Below, one piece after another: positions 1 through 4,913 of a DNA stretch of 5,560 bases. Position 1 is the stretch's first letter, and each line of letters opens with the position of its first letter. The position numbers and the translations under genes were made by a program. The notes beneath the pieces are model-generated. The model was not told the origin of the DNA, made no database searches, and saw nothing but the letters and a program-made list of their open reading frames with translations. Origin of the DNA: Candidatus Eiseniibacteriota bacterium (GTDB taxonomy: Bacteria; Joyebacterota; Joyebacteria; Joyebacterales; Joyebacteraceae); NCBI GenBank assembly GCA_030638405.1, contig DAOWER010000270.1:1-5560 (forward strand), written 5' to 3'.

Positions 1-200
1 GTGCACTCCGCACGTTCTGCCGGCAGCACAGTATCAAGAGGTCGGAGGAGGGTGCCATCGACCTGATGCGGTCATCGAGAGCTCCGAGTCCGCCCACTGA
101 GCCCCCGAGCGTGCTGACAGGGACTCCTGCGACCGTTTCTCGGCAGAGACCACTGGCCTCACCAGATGCTGACCCATCACGTCGTGAATAGCCTTGTAGA
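1..200. other. Left-edge region without a supported gene
   Basis: No protein family is recognisable on either strand. The plus-strand frame starting at base 3 stays open from the window edge to a TAG at 189-191. Its first 23 codons have a high share of G or C in the third position (20 of 23), like the real genes here. After that the bias collapses and the translation becomes rich in Ser and Pro. It could be the 3' end of a plus-strand gene whose body lies left of the window, with the hairpin at 221-252 as its terminator, but 62 open codons in GC-rich DNA prove little. A minus-strand frame over 34-216 lacks codon bias and a ribosome binding site. Confidence 0.3.
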
Positions 201-217
201 GGGCCCCCGCTACCAAA
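201..217 (+). repeat. 17-nt direct repeat, copy A
   Basis: GGGCCCCCGCTACCAAA occurs here and again, base for base, at 4218-4234 in the same orientation. Each copy is followed within 3-7 nt by a long GC-rich hairpin. Upstream similarity is weaker: both copies have TGAAT about 16-17 nt before the block. Read on the minus strand, the block lies directly downstream of a terminator-like hairpin and begins TTTGG. The plus-strand end resembles the acceptor end plus CCA of a tRNA, but no tRNA body precedes it. Confidence 0.85.
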
Positions 218-220
218 GAT

Positions 221-252
221 GAACCGCCCGGGCCTTATGGTCCGGGCGGTTC
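221..252 (-). terminator. Hairpin terminator past the sulfur operon
   Basis: Positions 221-234 pair with 239-252 around the loop TTAT (235-238), giving a 14-pair stem with one G-U wobble in the plus-sense RNA (an A-C mismatch in the minus-sense RNA). On the minus strand it is followed by ATCTTTGG, a weak T tract. It lies about 100 nt past the stop codon of the last operon gene and could end transcription in either direction. There is no strong U run on either side, so its efficiency is uncertain. Confidence 0.6.
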
Positions 253-262
253 GCGTGGTAGG

Positions 263-284
263 GCCCGGACCATGAGGTCCGGGC
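263..284 (-). terminator. Second tandem hairpin past the operon
   Basis: GCCCGGACC (263-271) pairs perfectly with GGTCCGGGC (276-284) around ATGA. This is the first hairpin met by transcripts leaving the cytochrome-like gene (stop at 355-357). No T tract follows on the minus strand. The arm GGTCCGGGC also occurs at 239-247 in the neighbouring hairpin, so 263-271 could pair with either copy. It is probably half of a double terminator or an RNA 3'-end stabiliser. Confidence 0.45.
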
Positions 285-354
285 TGCCTCGCGTTTCGCG
301 GAAACTCCAGAGTGTGGCCAGTCCTTCAGTCACGCAGGACAGTGTGGTTGCCTC

Positions 355-960
355 CTATGGGTCTACTACGTCGAGAGCCAGCTTGCGGACGAGGTAGTTG
401 CCCTTGAGCCACGCGTTGGGGTTGCCCTTGGTCGACTCGCCGGAGGTGAGCATCACCTGAAGCTCGAGTTCGCAGTCCTGAGCCGAATCGCCTGGGCGGA
501 CTTTCATAGGAAGGGCCGTCACCGCCGCCCCGGGATACTCAGGAACGTCGTCGCCCACGACCCGGCAGGACAGCGGCAGGGTGACGTCCCATCCCGGCGC
601 GAACTTCGAGAAGGACCCGGTCTCGATCCGTCTCGGGTCGATGTAGAGCCAAGCGTTGCGGACGGGCGCCGGCGCCTCGTCACCCGCGTGTCGCCCGATG
701 ATCGTAATCACTGTCCGGGTTTCGCCGCGCGGGACCCTGAGCAGGAACCGTCCGTCAGGCTGGCGGAGTGAGAGACGAGTCGTCGCATCGAGGATGTCCA
801 CGATGGTCTTCGCCTCGTCCTTCCACGGTCCGGTGTCCGCGTGGCAACTCGTGCATGAACGGCTTCTACCGCCGATCCCCACTGCCGGTGGGTATCCGAG
901 AGCGTTAGTGGAAGCGAGCAGCAGTACGGTGCACAGTCCGGCAACCAGCGAGCACTTCAT
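355..960 (-). CDS. Exported monohaem c-type cytochrome-like protein
   Basis: A 201-residue protein. Residues 1-20 are a Sec signal peptide: Lys at position 3, a hydrophobic stretch rich in Leu, Val and Ala, and likely cleavage after the Ala of STNA. A single haem c attachment motif CTSCH lies at 36-40, close to the mature N terminus. The remaining 160 residues alternate hydrophobic and polar residues like a beta-rich domain and contain two more cysteines (132 and 163) that could form a disulfide. This is not a classical cytochrome c fold, where the CxxCH is followed by a helical domain with a distal Met. I do not recognise a named family. It is the last gene of the operon, with its ATG 21 nt after the stop of the redoxin gene and an AGGAGG-like site about 8-10 nt upstream. 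Inferred role: a periplasmic electron acceptor or haem-bearing partner of the redoxin. Confidence 0.8.
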   Translation of the reverse strand: MKCSLVAGLCTVLLLASTNALGYPPAVGIGGRSRSCTSCHADTGPWKDEAKTIVDILDATTRLSLRQPDGRFLLRVPRGETRTVITIIGRHAGDEAPAPVRNAWLYIDPRRIETGSFSKFAPGWDVTLPLSCRVVGDDVPEYPGAAVTALPMKVRPGDSAQDCELELQVMLTSGESTKGNPNAWLKGNYLVRKLALDVVDP

Positions 961-981
961 TCCGTCTTCCCTCCTTCGCTC

Positions 982-1506
982 CTAGCGCAGCAGCTTCCGC
1001 ACATGTTCTTCCAGATCATCCTGGGTCAGTCCGGGGTAGTGGGACGTCTCGACGATCGTCCCCTTTCTGTCGATGAAGAAGATGTTGTTGACCGGGCACG
1101 AATCGGGAACGTATCCGCCGGCGTAGCGCTCGGTGACCTTTCCGTCGGCGTCGATTAGGAAGGGGAAACCCACGTCCAGCTTCGCGATCGCATCTCTCAC
1201 GGTCTTTTCGTCTTCTCCGAGCACGCTGATTGCCACGACCTCCACAGAGTCTCCGAACGTCGCGCGGAGCTCATCGAGGCGCGCCATGCCAGCCTGGCAG
1301 CCGCCACACAGATTCGTGAACCAGAGGACCACGGCCTTCGACGCCAGGAAGTCCTCCAGGGATATCTGGGCAAGAGAGGGCAGTGTGAAGTCGGGTGCCG
1401 TTCGAGGGCTGCTGGGCGCGCCCACCTCGGCGCCCGGCGAAGTGCCCGAGACCGCGACCAGGAGCACTGAGGCAAGAACGATGGCGACAACCGCTTGCGC
1501 TTTCAT
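982..1506 (-). CDS. Exported thioredoxin-fold (TlpA/redoxin-like) protein
   Basis: A 174-residue protein. Residues 1 to about 26 form a signal peptide with a long Ala/Val/Leu core, and no lipobox Cys is seen, so a soluble periplasmic or membrane-tethered protein is expected. The redoxin domain starts at APDFTLPSL (37-45), followed by a strand VVLWFTNLCGGC with the CxxC redox pair at Cys67 and Cys70. Next come VEVVAISVLGEDE (88-100), FLIDADGKVTERYAG (116-130) and a late strand IFFIDRKG (142-149). A third cysteine, Cys137, sits just before Pro138 near where the cis-proline loop is expected; that is unusual and could be a resolving or sulfur-carrying thiol. A start at 1506 fits AAGGAG at 1512-1517, 5 nt upstream. 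It follows the DsrE gene by 99 nt and precedes the cytochrome-like gene by 21 nt. Likely role: thiol-disulfide or persulfide exchange outside the cytoplasm. The fold is confident; the substrate is unknown. Confidence 0.88.
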   Translation of the reverse strand: MKAQAVVAIVLASVLLVAVSGTSPGAEVGAPSSPRTAPDFTLPSLAQISLEDFLASKAVVLWFTNLCGGCQAGMARLDELRATFGDSVEVVAISVLGEDEKTVRDAIAKLDVGFPFLIDADGKVTERYAGGYVPDSCPVNNIFFIDRKGTIVETSHYPGLTQDDLEEHVRKLLR

Positions 1507-1605
1507 GAGATCTCCTTCCGCTCGGCCGATGCGAAGGCGGGACGGCAGTGCTACGCATCACCATCCGTCTGCCTGTTCGCCCGGCCGGTCCACTCGCGTA
1601 GCTCG

Positions 1606-1956
1606 TCAGAAGACGAGCACCTTGTCGGCCTCGAGCGTCAGATTCGTCAGCTCATCCAGAGTGCTCCGCCTGCACCCTTCGAGGATCTCCTCCTCACCGA
1701 GTCCGCGAGCATCCATGCACGCGCCGCAAAGCACGACCTTGCCCGTGCGCACCAAGGGCTTCAGCATCCGCTCGACGTTGTAGTACCCGTTTGGGGTTTT
1801 CTGACCCCTCTTGGCGCAGGCGACTGCGTCGCCCATGAGGAAGACAACCAGGTCGAGAGCGTCTGCGGTCGGCAGGAGGTTGTCGGCCAGACGAAGGCCG
1901 TTGTAGCACCGCTCGCTGCCGTACGGCGGGTCATTGAGAATGAACATGATCTTCAC
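1606..1956 (-). CDS. DsrE/YchN-family sulfurtransferase-like protein
   Basis: A 116-residue cytoplasmic protein of the DsrE/DsrF/YchN fold, whose members carry persulfide on a conserved cysteine and pass sulfur between partners. It opens with a beta strand, KIMFILNDPPYGSERCYNGL, typical of the family. LVVFLMGDAVACAKRG (36-51) and VVLCGACMDARGL (74-86) follow. The CGAC pair (Cys77, Cys80) lies at the position of the family's sulfur-carrying Cys; other cysteines are at 17, 47 and 95. The length matches single-domain members. The start is GTG at 1956, chosen because GAGGAG (1963-1968) lies 6 nt upstream, whereas the in-frame ATG at 1947 would be 15 nt away. It begins 42 nt after the stop of the SQR-like gene. 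The role as persulfide acceptor downstream of the flavoprotein is inferred from operon context. There is no sign of DsrF and DsrH partners. Confidence 0.88.
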   Translation of the reverse strand: MKIMFILNDPPYGSERCYNGLRLADNLLPTADALDLVVFLMGDAVACAKRGQKTPNGYYNVERMLKPLVRTGKVVLCGACMDARGLGEEEILEGCRRSTLDELTNLTLEADKVLVF

Positions 1957-1962
1957 AGGTCG

Positions 1963-1968
1963 CTCCTC
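1963..1968 (-). promoter_or_regulatory. Ribosome binding site fixing a GTG start
   Basis: GAGGAG on the minus strand, 6 nt before the GTG at 1956. This spacing decides for the GTG rather than the ATG nine bases downstream. Confidence 0.75.
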
Positions 1969-1998
1969 GTCATCTGTGTGTTCACCGGGGCAGACGGG

Positions 1999-3213
1999 CT
2001 ACGGGAGCCAGGTCCGACCACTCCTCATGTTCGAGAGGAAGTACCGGGCGTACGCGCGCTTGGCCCAGAGCCACCTCCGGCCCACGCTCATGCTAGCCCG
2101 GTTGCGCGGGGGCCGGACCGGGTCTGCCATCATGTGGGCCGCCCTGTCTCCAAGATCCATGACGCATCTTACGAACAGCGGACGGGGCGCCGCGTGCTCG
2201 CCCCCGCGGATATCGGCCGCTATGCTCCGCGCGGCCGCCTTGGCCATCTGCACCGTCATGTGCCCGGTCTTCGGGAAATTGACCGGGACCGGAGGTTGGT
2301 CGACCGGGGAGGTGGCCACCGTGACGCCCACCGCATAGACGTTGTCGAACTCCGTGTGCCGGTAGTAGTCGTCGACCGGTACGAATCCCTTCGGATTGCC
2401 GAGGCCCGGGGATTCAGTGACGACCCGGGCGCCCGCAAGGGGTGGGATGATCAACGAGTAGCAGGATTCGAAGCTGTGGCCGTCAGCGAGCTCCACTGAC
2501 GAGTCCGTGATCTTCGACACCGCTGCGGACGTGTGATAGGGGATGTCCCGCTCCTCGAACTCGCCCTCCAGGAACTGCCTCGCGCGGCCCATTCCGCCGA
2601 CCCCAAAATGCCCAAGGACCGGTTCCGGCGTGACGAACGTGATCGGAACGAGGTGTCGAGCATTCCGCCGCCTTAGCGCGTGGTCGACCTCGAAGGCGAA
2701 CTCGTAGGCGGGTCCCAGGCAGCTCGCCCCGGGCGCGGACCCGATGACCATGGGTCCCGGATCATCCAGAAAGCGCTTCCAGGCCTCGGCCGCTTCTTCG
2801 GTCTCGGGCGGCGACATCAGGGAGTGCCCCGGTCCGTCGAAGGGGCCGAGCCCGGGAACCGCCTCGTTGGCGCTACGGTGCCCGGTGGCAACCACGAGGA
2901 AGTCGTACTCGATCTCCTTCCCGCCGACGGCCACTGTGCGGGCCTGAGTATCGACAGCAGTAGCCTCGCCAGGGACGAACTCGATCCCTTTCGAGCTCAG
3001 CGAGCTGTCGAGGTCGAACGAGATGTCATCCATGGTCTGATGCCCCATAGCGACCCACGGCAGCGATGGGATGAAGACGAAAGAGCGATCCCTGGAGATG
3101 AGAGTGATCTCGCGCTGCTCCCGAGGAAGCAGGCGGCGGAGTTCGTGTGCAGCGGTTAGCCCGCCGAACGAGCCTCCCAGGACAACGATCCTCGTCCGCG
3201 TCGTGCGGCCCAT
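1999..3213 (-). CDS. Sulfide:quinone oxidoreductase-like flavoprotein
   Basis: A 404-residue FAD-dependent oxidoreductase of the SQR/FCSD group, which oxidises sulfide to sulfane sulfur and passes electrons to quinone at the inner membrane. Numbering from the ATG at 3213: the FAD Rossmann motif GGSFGG is at 13-18; the second dinucleotide motif VVATGH at 107-112; GASCLGPAYEF, with the SQR-type redox cysteine, at Cys165; YAVGV, the SQR form of the third FAD motif, at 293-297; PKTGHM at 314-319; and CVMDLGD, with the second redox cysteine, at Cys350. The C-terminal 25 residues are rich in Trp, Tyr, Arg and Lys, as in the membrane-binding tail of SQR. The third cysteine of type I SQRs (Cys128 in the Acidithiobacillus enzyme) appears replaced by Met133. 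An upstream in-frame ATG at 3219 lies only 1 nt from AAGGAG (3221-3226), so 3213 (7 nt) is preferred. Second gene of the operon, 78 nt after the regulator. A different persulfide or thiol substrate is possible. Confidence 0.88.
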   Translation of the reverse strand: MGRTTRTRIVVLGGSFGGLTAAHELRRLLPREQREITLISRDRSFVFIPSLPWVAMGHQTMDDISFDLDSSLSSKGIEFVPGEATAVDTQARTVAVGGKEIEYDFLVVATGHRSANEAVPGLGPFDGPGHSLMSPPETEEAAEAWKRFLDDPGPMVIGSAPGASCLGPAYEFAFEVDHALRRRNARHLVPITFVTPEPVLGHFGVGGMGRARQFLEGEFEERDIPYHTSAAVSKITDSSVELADGHSFESCYSLIIPPLAGARVVTESPGLGNPKGFVPVDDYYRHTEFDNVYAVGVTVATSPVDQPPVPVNFPKTGHMTVQMAKAAARSIAADIRGGEHAAPRPLFVRCVMDLGDRAAHMMADPVRPPRNRASMSVGRRWLWAKRAYARYFLSNMRSGRTWLP

Positions 3214-3220
3214 CGTCATG

Positions 3221-3226
3221 CTCCTT
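3221..3226 (-). promoter_or_regulatory. Ribosome binding site deciding the SQR-like start
   Basis: AAGGAG on the minus strand ends 1 nt before the ATG at 3219 and 7 nt before the in-frame ATG at 3213, which favours the latter. Confidence 0.7.
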
Positions 3227-3291
3227 TCGTGCAGGCAGAGGCGCCAGGCAATACACGGACTGCGCCGTTCACTGCATTCACTCGCCGACGC

Positions 3292-3948
3292 CTACCTCGA
3301 ATCCCGAGCGCGCCAGTCAGGCACTCCGTCCTCGAGCCGCACCGCCCTGAAGCCGTGCGCCTTGAGCACTTCCACCGCCTCGACCGCCAGAACGCAGTAC
3401 GGGCCGCGGCAGTACGCCACGACCTCCCGGTCACGCGGAAGCTCCCCCAACCTCTGCTCGAGATCATCGAGCGGGACCGAGAGGGCACCCGGGATGTGAG
3501 CTGCGCGATACTCTTCGGAAGGCCGCACGTCCAGGACCGTCACTTCGCCCCGCCGCACCCGCTCAAGCAGGTCTTCCGAGTCCACCGGTTCCATGACGCC
3601 GCGGTGAGCAAGGAAATCCCGCGTTACGCTCTCGATCTCTGCCAGGTGTGCCTCGGCCAACTGTCTGAGCCCCTGGTAGAAGACGCACACGTCTTGGTCC
3701 GCCAACCGGTACCTGACGTGCACGCCCTCCTTCTCTCCTTCCACGAGACGCGTCGCGCGAAGCACCTGGAGGTGGTGAGAGGTGTTTGCGACGCTCTGCC
3801 CGGCCAGCTCGGCGAGCATCTCCACCGTCCGCGGGCCCTGACACAACAGGTCAAGCAGCTCCAGGCGCCGCGGGCTCGAGACGGCCTTGCCGATACGGGC
3901 GAATTCCTCATAGATCGCGTTCTTGAATTGCCGTGGAGTAATCATCAT
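3292..3948 (-). CDS. ArsR-family repressor fused to a rhodanese domain
   Basis: A 218-residue, two-domain protein. Residues about 10-105 are an ArsR/SmtB winged helix: SSPRRLELLDLLCQGPRTV (24-42), then AELAGQSVANTSHHLQVLR (46-64) with the recognition helix, then the wing EGVHVRYRLAD (74-84). Residues about 122-217 are a rhodanese domain with VLDVRPSEEY (138-147), HIPGALSVPL (151-160) and the active loop CRGPYC (180-185), where Cys180 is the expected catalytic residue that takes up sulfane sulfur. Cys36 in the DNA-binding domain and Cys88 after the wing could form a sensing pair, as cysteine pairs do in the sulfide-responsive ArsR proteins BigR and SqrR; I have not shown that the positions are equivalent. 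It is first in the operon, directly behind a promoter with an inverted repeat, so autorepression relieved by persulfide is the likely regulation. ATGs at 3948 and 3945 lie 4 and 7 nt after AGGAGG (3953-3958); either may be used. Confidence 0.93.
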   Translation of the reverse strand: MMITPRQFKNAIYEEFARIGKAVSSPRRLELLDLLCQGPRTVEMLAELAGQSVANTSHHLQVLRATRLVEGEKEGVHVRYRLADQDVCVFYQGLRQLAEAHLAEIESVTRDFLAHRGVMEPVDSEDLLERVRRGEVTVLDVRPSEEYRAAHIPGALSVPLDDLEQRLGELPRDREVVAYCRGPYCVLAVEAVEVLKAHGFRAVRLEDGVPDWRARDSR

Positions 3949-3952
3949 ACGT

Positions 3953-3958
3953 CCTCCT
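3953..3958 (-). promoter_or_regulatory. Ribosome binding site of the regulator gene
   Basis: A full AGGAGG on the minus strand, 4 nt before the ATG at 3948 and 7 nt before the adjacent ATG at 3945. The spacing slightly favours the second ATG, which would remove one residue. Confidence 0.75.
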
Positions 3959-3961
3959 CAA

Positions 3962-3985
3962 ATATTCAAGCGACTCTTTGAATAT
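3962..3985 (-). promoter_or_regulatory. ArsR-type operator, perfect 8-8-8 inverted repeat
   Basis: ATATTCAA (3962-3969) and TTGAATAT (3978-3985) are exact reverse complements separated by 8 nt. This AT-rich palindrome stands out in GC-rich DNA, overlaps five bases of the -10 box and spans the expected transcription start. That is how an ArsR-family repressor would block its own operon. A further TTGAAT half-site lies at 3923-3928 inside the start of the gene. The binding protein is inferred from adjacency. Confidence 0.82.
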
Positions 3986-4009
3986 AGGCCTGGGCCCGCC
4001 CGCCGTCAA
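3981..4009 (-). promoter_or_regulatory. Sigma70-type promoter of the sulfur operon
   Basis: On the minus strand the -35 is TTGACG (4009-4004), the spacer exactly 17 bp and the -10 TATATT (3986-3981), each hexamer one mismatch from consensus. Transcription should start near 3974, giving a leader of about 25 nt. That leaves no room for a riboswitch, so control is most likely by the overlapping operator. Confidence 0.82.
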
Positions 4010-4217
4010 GAAGCAAATGGCGCTCGTGTTAGCCTTGCCTCCCCCGCGGGCCCGTCGACACTCGTGACGCTGGTGACGGCATACCCCGATCCCTCTGCCC
4101 GACCGCTCCATCACGCCGCCGGCCCGACTCTCACCATCTCCCTCGTCTCCTGCTTGACGCCTGCATAGAGCCAGTGCGCCGTCACGACGGGCGGTCTTTC
4201 TGAATCGGCTACATATC
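4010..4217. other. Intergenic region between operon promoter and repeat
   Basis: No convincing gene on either strand: the open frames here run into the regulator gene or lack a start site and resemble no family. A short palindrome, CCGTC AC GACGG (4179-4190), and a GTGACG direct repeat near 4063-4077 are the only structures seen. No HEPN-type partner gene for the neighbouring nucleotidyltransferase is present. Confidence 0.5.
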
Positions 4218-4234
4218 GGGCCCCCGCTACCAAA
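4218..4234 (+). repeat. 17-nt direct repeat, copy B
   Basis: Exact second copy of the block at 201-217, in the same orientation, 4017 bp away. It is followed 7 nt later by the hairpin at 4242-4269. On the minus strand it sits just past the terminator of the nucleotidyltransferase gene, and its first bases contribute to the T tract (TGTTTTGG). Confidence 0.85.
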
Positions 4235-4241
4235 ACACAGA

Positions 4242-4269
4242 GAAGCCCGGGTCTTCGGACCCGGGCTTC
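4242..4269 (-). terminator. Hairpin terminator of the nucleotidyltransferase gene
   Basis: A perfect 12-bp stem (4242-4253 with 4258-4269). The loop is TTCG on the plus strand, closed by C-G, and CGAA on the minus strand. It begins 15 nt past the minus-strand stop codon at 4285-4287 and is followed on that strand by TCTGTGTTTTGG, a moderate T tract, so it fits an intrinsic terminator. The plus-sense RNA would carry the very stable C(UUCG)G tetraloop, so plus-strand function is also possible. Confidence 0.75.
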
Positions 4270-4284
4270 CTGCATCTGTCTCTC

Positions 4285-4850
4285 TCAGCCCAGTCGCGCA
4301 AGCTCATCCTCATCCCCCACGACGAACAGCTTCTGCGAACCAATGACGCGCTTAAGGAAGTGATCCTCCGCCCTCCGGCACTCCCCAAACTCCTCGGCGC
4401 TCATCACGTGCGGATCAACCTCGCGGCCGATCCGCTCTGACACCCCGGCCAGCAGGCGAGAGACTTCTTGGAGCCCCGTTCCGCCAATGACCATCAGGTC
4501 CACATCGGACTGCGCACCCTCACCACCACGGGCGACTGAACCGAAGACGAAGGCGACGGATATCGGCGCCCCAGTCAGGACGTCGCTGAGAATCTCGGCG
4601 AGACCGATCGTCTTCATCACCAGGCTGCGGATGTCGTTGTGAAGCGGATGGACTTTGTTCGCGCTGTAGTAGGGGCGGTTGCCGTCTCGTCGGGCTGTTA
4701 CGAGGTCCATCTCCTCGAGCTTCTTGAGCTCCTGGCTCACGGTCCGGACGCCAACCCAGAGCGACGCTCGATCTCGCGGACATGGAGCTTCTCGGCCGAG
4801 ATACCGAAGAGCAGGCGGGACAGGCGGCCGCGGCGTGTACTTCTGCTCAA
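4285..4850 (-). pseudogene. Winged-helix/minimal nucleotidyltransferase gene, frameshifted
   Basis: Two pieces in different frames join into one protein of about 188 residues. The N-terminal piece reads TRRGRLSRLLFG and KLHVREIERRSGLASG, a winged-helix domain, and stops at 4737-4739 in its own frame. The rest continues in the -1 shifted frame from 4743 as TVSQELKKLEEMDLV. One extra G at 4744-4745 (TCCGGACC to TCCGGGACC) would restore the reading across the HTH. The C-terminal domain is a minimal nucleotidyltransferase with VFGSVARGG, then SDVDLMVIG, giving the GS and Asp-x-Asp metal and nucleotide residues (about 104-118 of the restored protein). It ends in GDEDELARLG. The start is uncertain: TTG at 4850 gives the usual short N terminus, ATG at 4925 an unusual one overlapping merR. 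Relatives can be antitoxin- or toxin-linked MNT proteins, but no HEPN partner is seen. It may be a true pseudogene or a sequencing error. Confidence 0.78.
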
Positions 4851-4858
4851 GAAACGCC

Positions 4859-4890
4859 TTGACTCTGTAGTATGGTACAGGGTGTACGAT
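4859..4890 (+). promoter_or_regulatory. MerR-type promoter with operator dyad in a 20-bp spacer
   Basis: The -35 is TTGACT (4859-4864), the -10 TACGAT (4885-4890), and the spacer 20 bp, longer than the 17 bp normal for sigma70. The spacer carries CTGTA (4865-4869) N6 TACAG (4876-4880), with further symmetric bases at AC/GT (4862-4863, 4882-4883) and a central AT. An overlong spacer with a centred dyad is the known layout for MerR, ZntR, CadR and PbrR promoters, where the bound activator twists the DNA so that polymerase can open it. It would drive merR and probably the gene at 5463. Confidence 0.85.
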
Positions 4891-4902
4891 TGGTCTCGGA
4901 CG

Positions 4903-4909
4903 GAGGCGG
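4903..4909 (+). promoter_or_regulatory. Ribosome binding site of the MerR gene
   Basis: GGAGGCGG, 4-7 nt before the ATG at 4914. It fixes the start there rather than at the in-frame ATG at 4872, which lies inside the promoter spacer and upstream of the expected transcription start. Confidence 0.7.
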
Positions 4910-4913
4910 AAGC

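Noticed and set aside
34..216. Minus-strand open frame of 60 codons
   Set aside because: Starts inside the repeated 17-nt block, has no ribosome binding site, no coding bias and no recognisable family.
140..217. tRNA gene ending in GCCCCCGCTACCA
   Set aside because: The acceptor-like end is present here and at 4234, but neither copy is preceded by a T-arm, anticodon arm or a matching 5' acceptor strand.
1495..2499. Long plus-strand open frame (334 codons)
   Set aside because: It lies antisense to the DsrE and SQR-like genes, whose family motifs are clear; its translation is His-, Arg- and Val-rich and resembles no family. It is the mirror of GC-rich coding bias.
2680..3159. Plus-strand open frame of 159 codons opposite the N-terminal half of the SQR-like gene
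   Set aside because: Antisense to the FAD-binding region, which is unambiguous; no independent support.
3229..3981. Plus-strand open frame of 250 codons opposite the regulator
   Set aside because: Antisense to the ArsR-rhodanese gene and running through its promoter; no family motif and no ribosome binding site.
3908..4168. Small open frames between the regulator and the repeat, on both strands
   Set aside because: They overlap the regulator start and its promoter and operator, lack start signals and have no family resemblance.
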